Assembly: GCA_046091285.1 (NCBI GenBank)
Contig: JBJTBH010000152.1
Location: 1 to 6,989, forward strand
DNA length: 6,989 nucleotides
Source of the DNA: CAIXOZ01 sp046091285
Lineage (GTDB): Bacteria > Cyanobacteriota > Cyanobacteriia > PCC-6307 > Cyanobiaceae
Reading direction: 5' to 3'
The notes beneath the pieces were generated by a model. That model was given only the letters and a program-made list of their open reading frames with translations. It was not told where the DNA came from and made no database searches. Each line of letters starts with the position of its first letter. Position 1 is the stretch's first letter. This document shows positions 6,218 to 6,989 of this stretch, in pieces. A program made the position numbers and the translations under genes.

Positions 6218-6490
6218 TCAGGCCGGCATGGCCTCCAGTTGGCTGCAGCGCAGCCACACATCCGGCACCGGTCGGCGGAAGCGCAGCTGGGCGTAGTCGC
6301 CCTTGATCAGCAGCACTTCGGCGGGGCCCTCAAAAATGTAATCCGGTGCCACGGCGTCGCTGGCCTGGGCTTCCAGGCTGTTGGCGTAGGCCTGGCGGTT
6401 CACGCGCACCAGGCTGCCCTTCTTGATCGCGGCCGACGCCAGGGTGCTGGCTGCGGCGGCCTCAGGGGCGGTGGCGGGGGCGTCGGCCAT
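6218..6490 (-). CDS. ndhO: NAD(P)H-quinone oxidoreductase (NDH-1) subunit O
   Basis: The product (90 aa) is recognisable as NdhO, a small cytoplasmic-side subunit of the cyanobacterial and plastid NDH-1 complex, which works in respiration, cyclic electron flow and CO2 uptake. Key stretches are IKKGSLVRVNRQAY at 22-35, YIFEGPAEVLLIKGDYAQLRF at 51-71 (with the KGDY turn at 63-66) and VPDVWLRCSQLE at 75-86. The ATG at 6490-6488 gives an alanine-rich N-terminal tail of about 21 residues before the conserved core; the classical Synechocystis form is nearer 70 aa, and short Ala/Pro-rich tails are common in picocyanobacteria. Longer in-frame extension upstream has no similarity. No strong ribosome-binding site is visible. 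It is divergent from the hicB-like gene, with about 110 bases between them that must hold both promoters. Confidence 0.9.
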   Translation of the reverse strand: MADAPATAPEAAAASTLASAAIKKGSLVRVNRQAYANSLEAQASDAVAPDYIFEGPAEVLLIKGDYAQLRFRRPVPDVWLRCSQLEAMPA

Positions 6491-6600
6491 GGCGCGCAAC
6501 GGATCTGCGCTGCAGGCTAGGCCCCGCGTGCCGCGGCTTGGTGGGGCCAGCTCCCTCAAACAGCGCCAAGTCATCAGACTGTGGGGAATGCTGTCTGGGT

Positions 6601-6807
6601 ATGAACGAGATTCTGTTTTTGGTAGAAGAGGCCGACGATGGTTCGCTTCGGGCGCAGGCGGTTGGTGCTCCGATCCATACCGAAGCGTCTTCCCTGGAGG
6701 AGCTCCATCAAGAGATCCGCGATGCCGTCCATTGCCACTACGACCCAGGTGATGCTCCACCGCTGATTCGCCTCCACCACGTGCGGCAGGAGTTGCTCAC
6801 GTTGTAA
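6601..6807 (+). CDS. HicB-like (DUF1902-type) antitoxin
   Basis: The 68-residue product starts MNEILFLVEEADDGSLRAQAVG, the typical first strand-turn-strand of the partial RNase H fold in HicB antitoxins, followed by helix SSLEELHQEIRDAV (30-43) and a short end with HYDPGDAPPLIRLHHVRQE. It lacks any C-terminal helix-turn-helix, so it belongs to the short HicB class found before hicA genes in cyanobacteria. Its role would be to bind and silence HicA and perhaps to repress the pair. The start at 6601 is the only one that keeps the full fold; no strong ribosome-binding site precedes it. The stop overlaps the expected beginning of the HicA frame. Confidence 0.78.
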   Translation: MNEILFLVEEADDGSLRAQAVGAPIHTEASSLEELHQEIRDAVHCHYDPGDAPPLIRLHHVRQELLTL

Positions 6808-6989
6808 AGGTTCCGAGTGATCTTCATGGCCTGGAGCTCGCCCACAAGCTCCGTGTCTTGGGTTACGACACCACCCGCCAAACCGGTAGCCATCGTCGGC
6901 TCACGCGCCAAGGCCCCGCCGGGCAGCAACATCTCACCATCCCAGCCCATCGGCCCCTGCGGGTTGGGACACTCCGCGCCATCCTCAAA
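6804..6989 (+). CDS. HicA-family mRNA interferase toxin, right end cut by window, no canonical start codon
   Basis: Reading from the GTA at 6804 to the window edge gives 62 open codons. The protein VKVPSDLHGLELAHKLRVLGYD is followed by TRQTGSHRRL, where the His at 6891-6893 in the GSH motif is the catalytic residue of HicA ribonucleases, and by LTIPAHRPLRVGTLRAIL, the conserved third strand and last helix. Only a few residues should be missing at the right edge. The frame is open upstream to a stop at 6750-6752 but contains no ATG, GTG or TTG before 6858. A single change of A6806 to G would give a GTG start overlapping a TGA stop of hicB. The toxin is therefore either silenced, started at a rare codon, or made by coupling or a -1 shift from hicB. 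Confidence 0.75.

Noticed and set aside
6491..6600. Additional small gene in the ndhO/hicB divergent gap
   Set aside because: Open frames here are extensions or shadows of the neighbours, without a start signal or recognisable protein.

Overview
The window looks like a picocyanobacterial chromosome segment (Synechococcus/Cyanobium type, GC-rich). The main reasons are two intact outer-membrane porins of the cyanobacterial SLH-plus-OprB type (SomA/SomB-like, often annotated as iron uptake porin) and a gene for NdhO, a subunit found only in the cyanobacterial and plastid NDH-1 complex. Family assignments come from recognising motifs by eye; no database search was possible.

Layout from left to right. 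Positions 1-132 (minus strand) hold the N-terminus of an IS5/DUF772-like transposase that runs off the left edge, and the end of this insertion sequence appears to lie near 186-196. It abuts the 3' part of a porin gene (about 190-1179) that has lost its signal peptide, SLH domain, coiled coil and first strands, and that also carries an in-frame TGG-to-TGA nonsense codon at 868-870. After a strong terminator come two intact porin genes in the same orientation (1432-3030, 532 aa; 3624-5381, 585 aa). Each has its own GTGTGAGGA ribosome-binding element at identical spacing and its own terminator. A terminator of nearly the same sequence is used after the broken copy and after the first intact copy. 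The 593-bp gap between the intact porins contains an AT-rich block of about 250 bp with three successive hairpins, and the matching flank of the broken copy lacks this block.

Downstream is a small J-domain protein gene (5511-6191), convergent with ndhO (6490-6218, minus). Divergent from ndhO is a HicB/DUF1902-like antitoxin gene (6601-6807), followed by a HicA-like toxin reading frame (from about 6804, cut by the right edge). The HicA frame has no canonical start codon: the junction reads GTAA, where a GTGA start/stop overlap would be expected.

Functionally, the left three quarters is a tandem porin family being reshaped by duplication, an IS insertion and a nonsense mutation. The surviving copies probably mediate passive uptake of inorganic ions and small solutes through the outer membrane. 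The right quarter is a set of small genes with no obvious functional link to the porins. No CRISPR array, tRNA or rRNA was seen. The strongest candidates for something undescribed are the hairpin block behind the first intact porin (possible 3'-UTR-derived small RNA), the repeated 5'-leader hairpin plus ribosome-binding layout, and the apparent loss of the hicA start.
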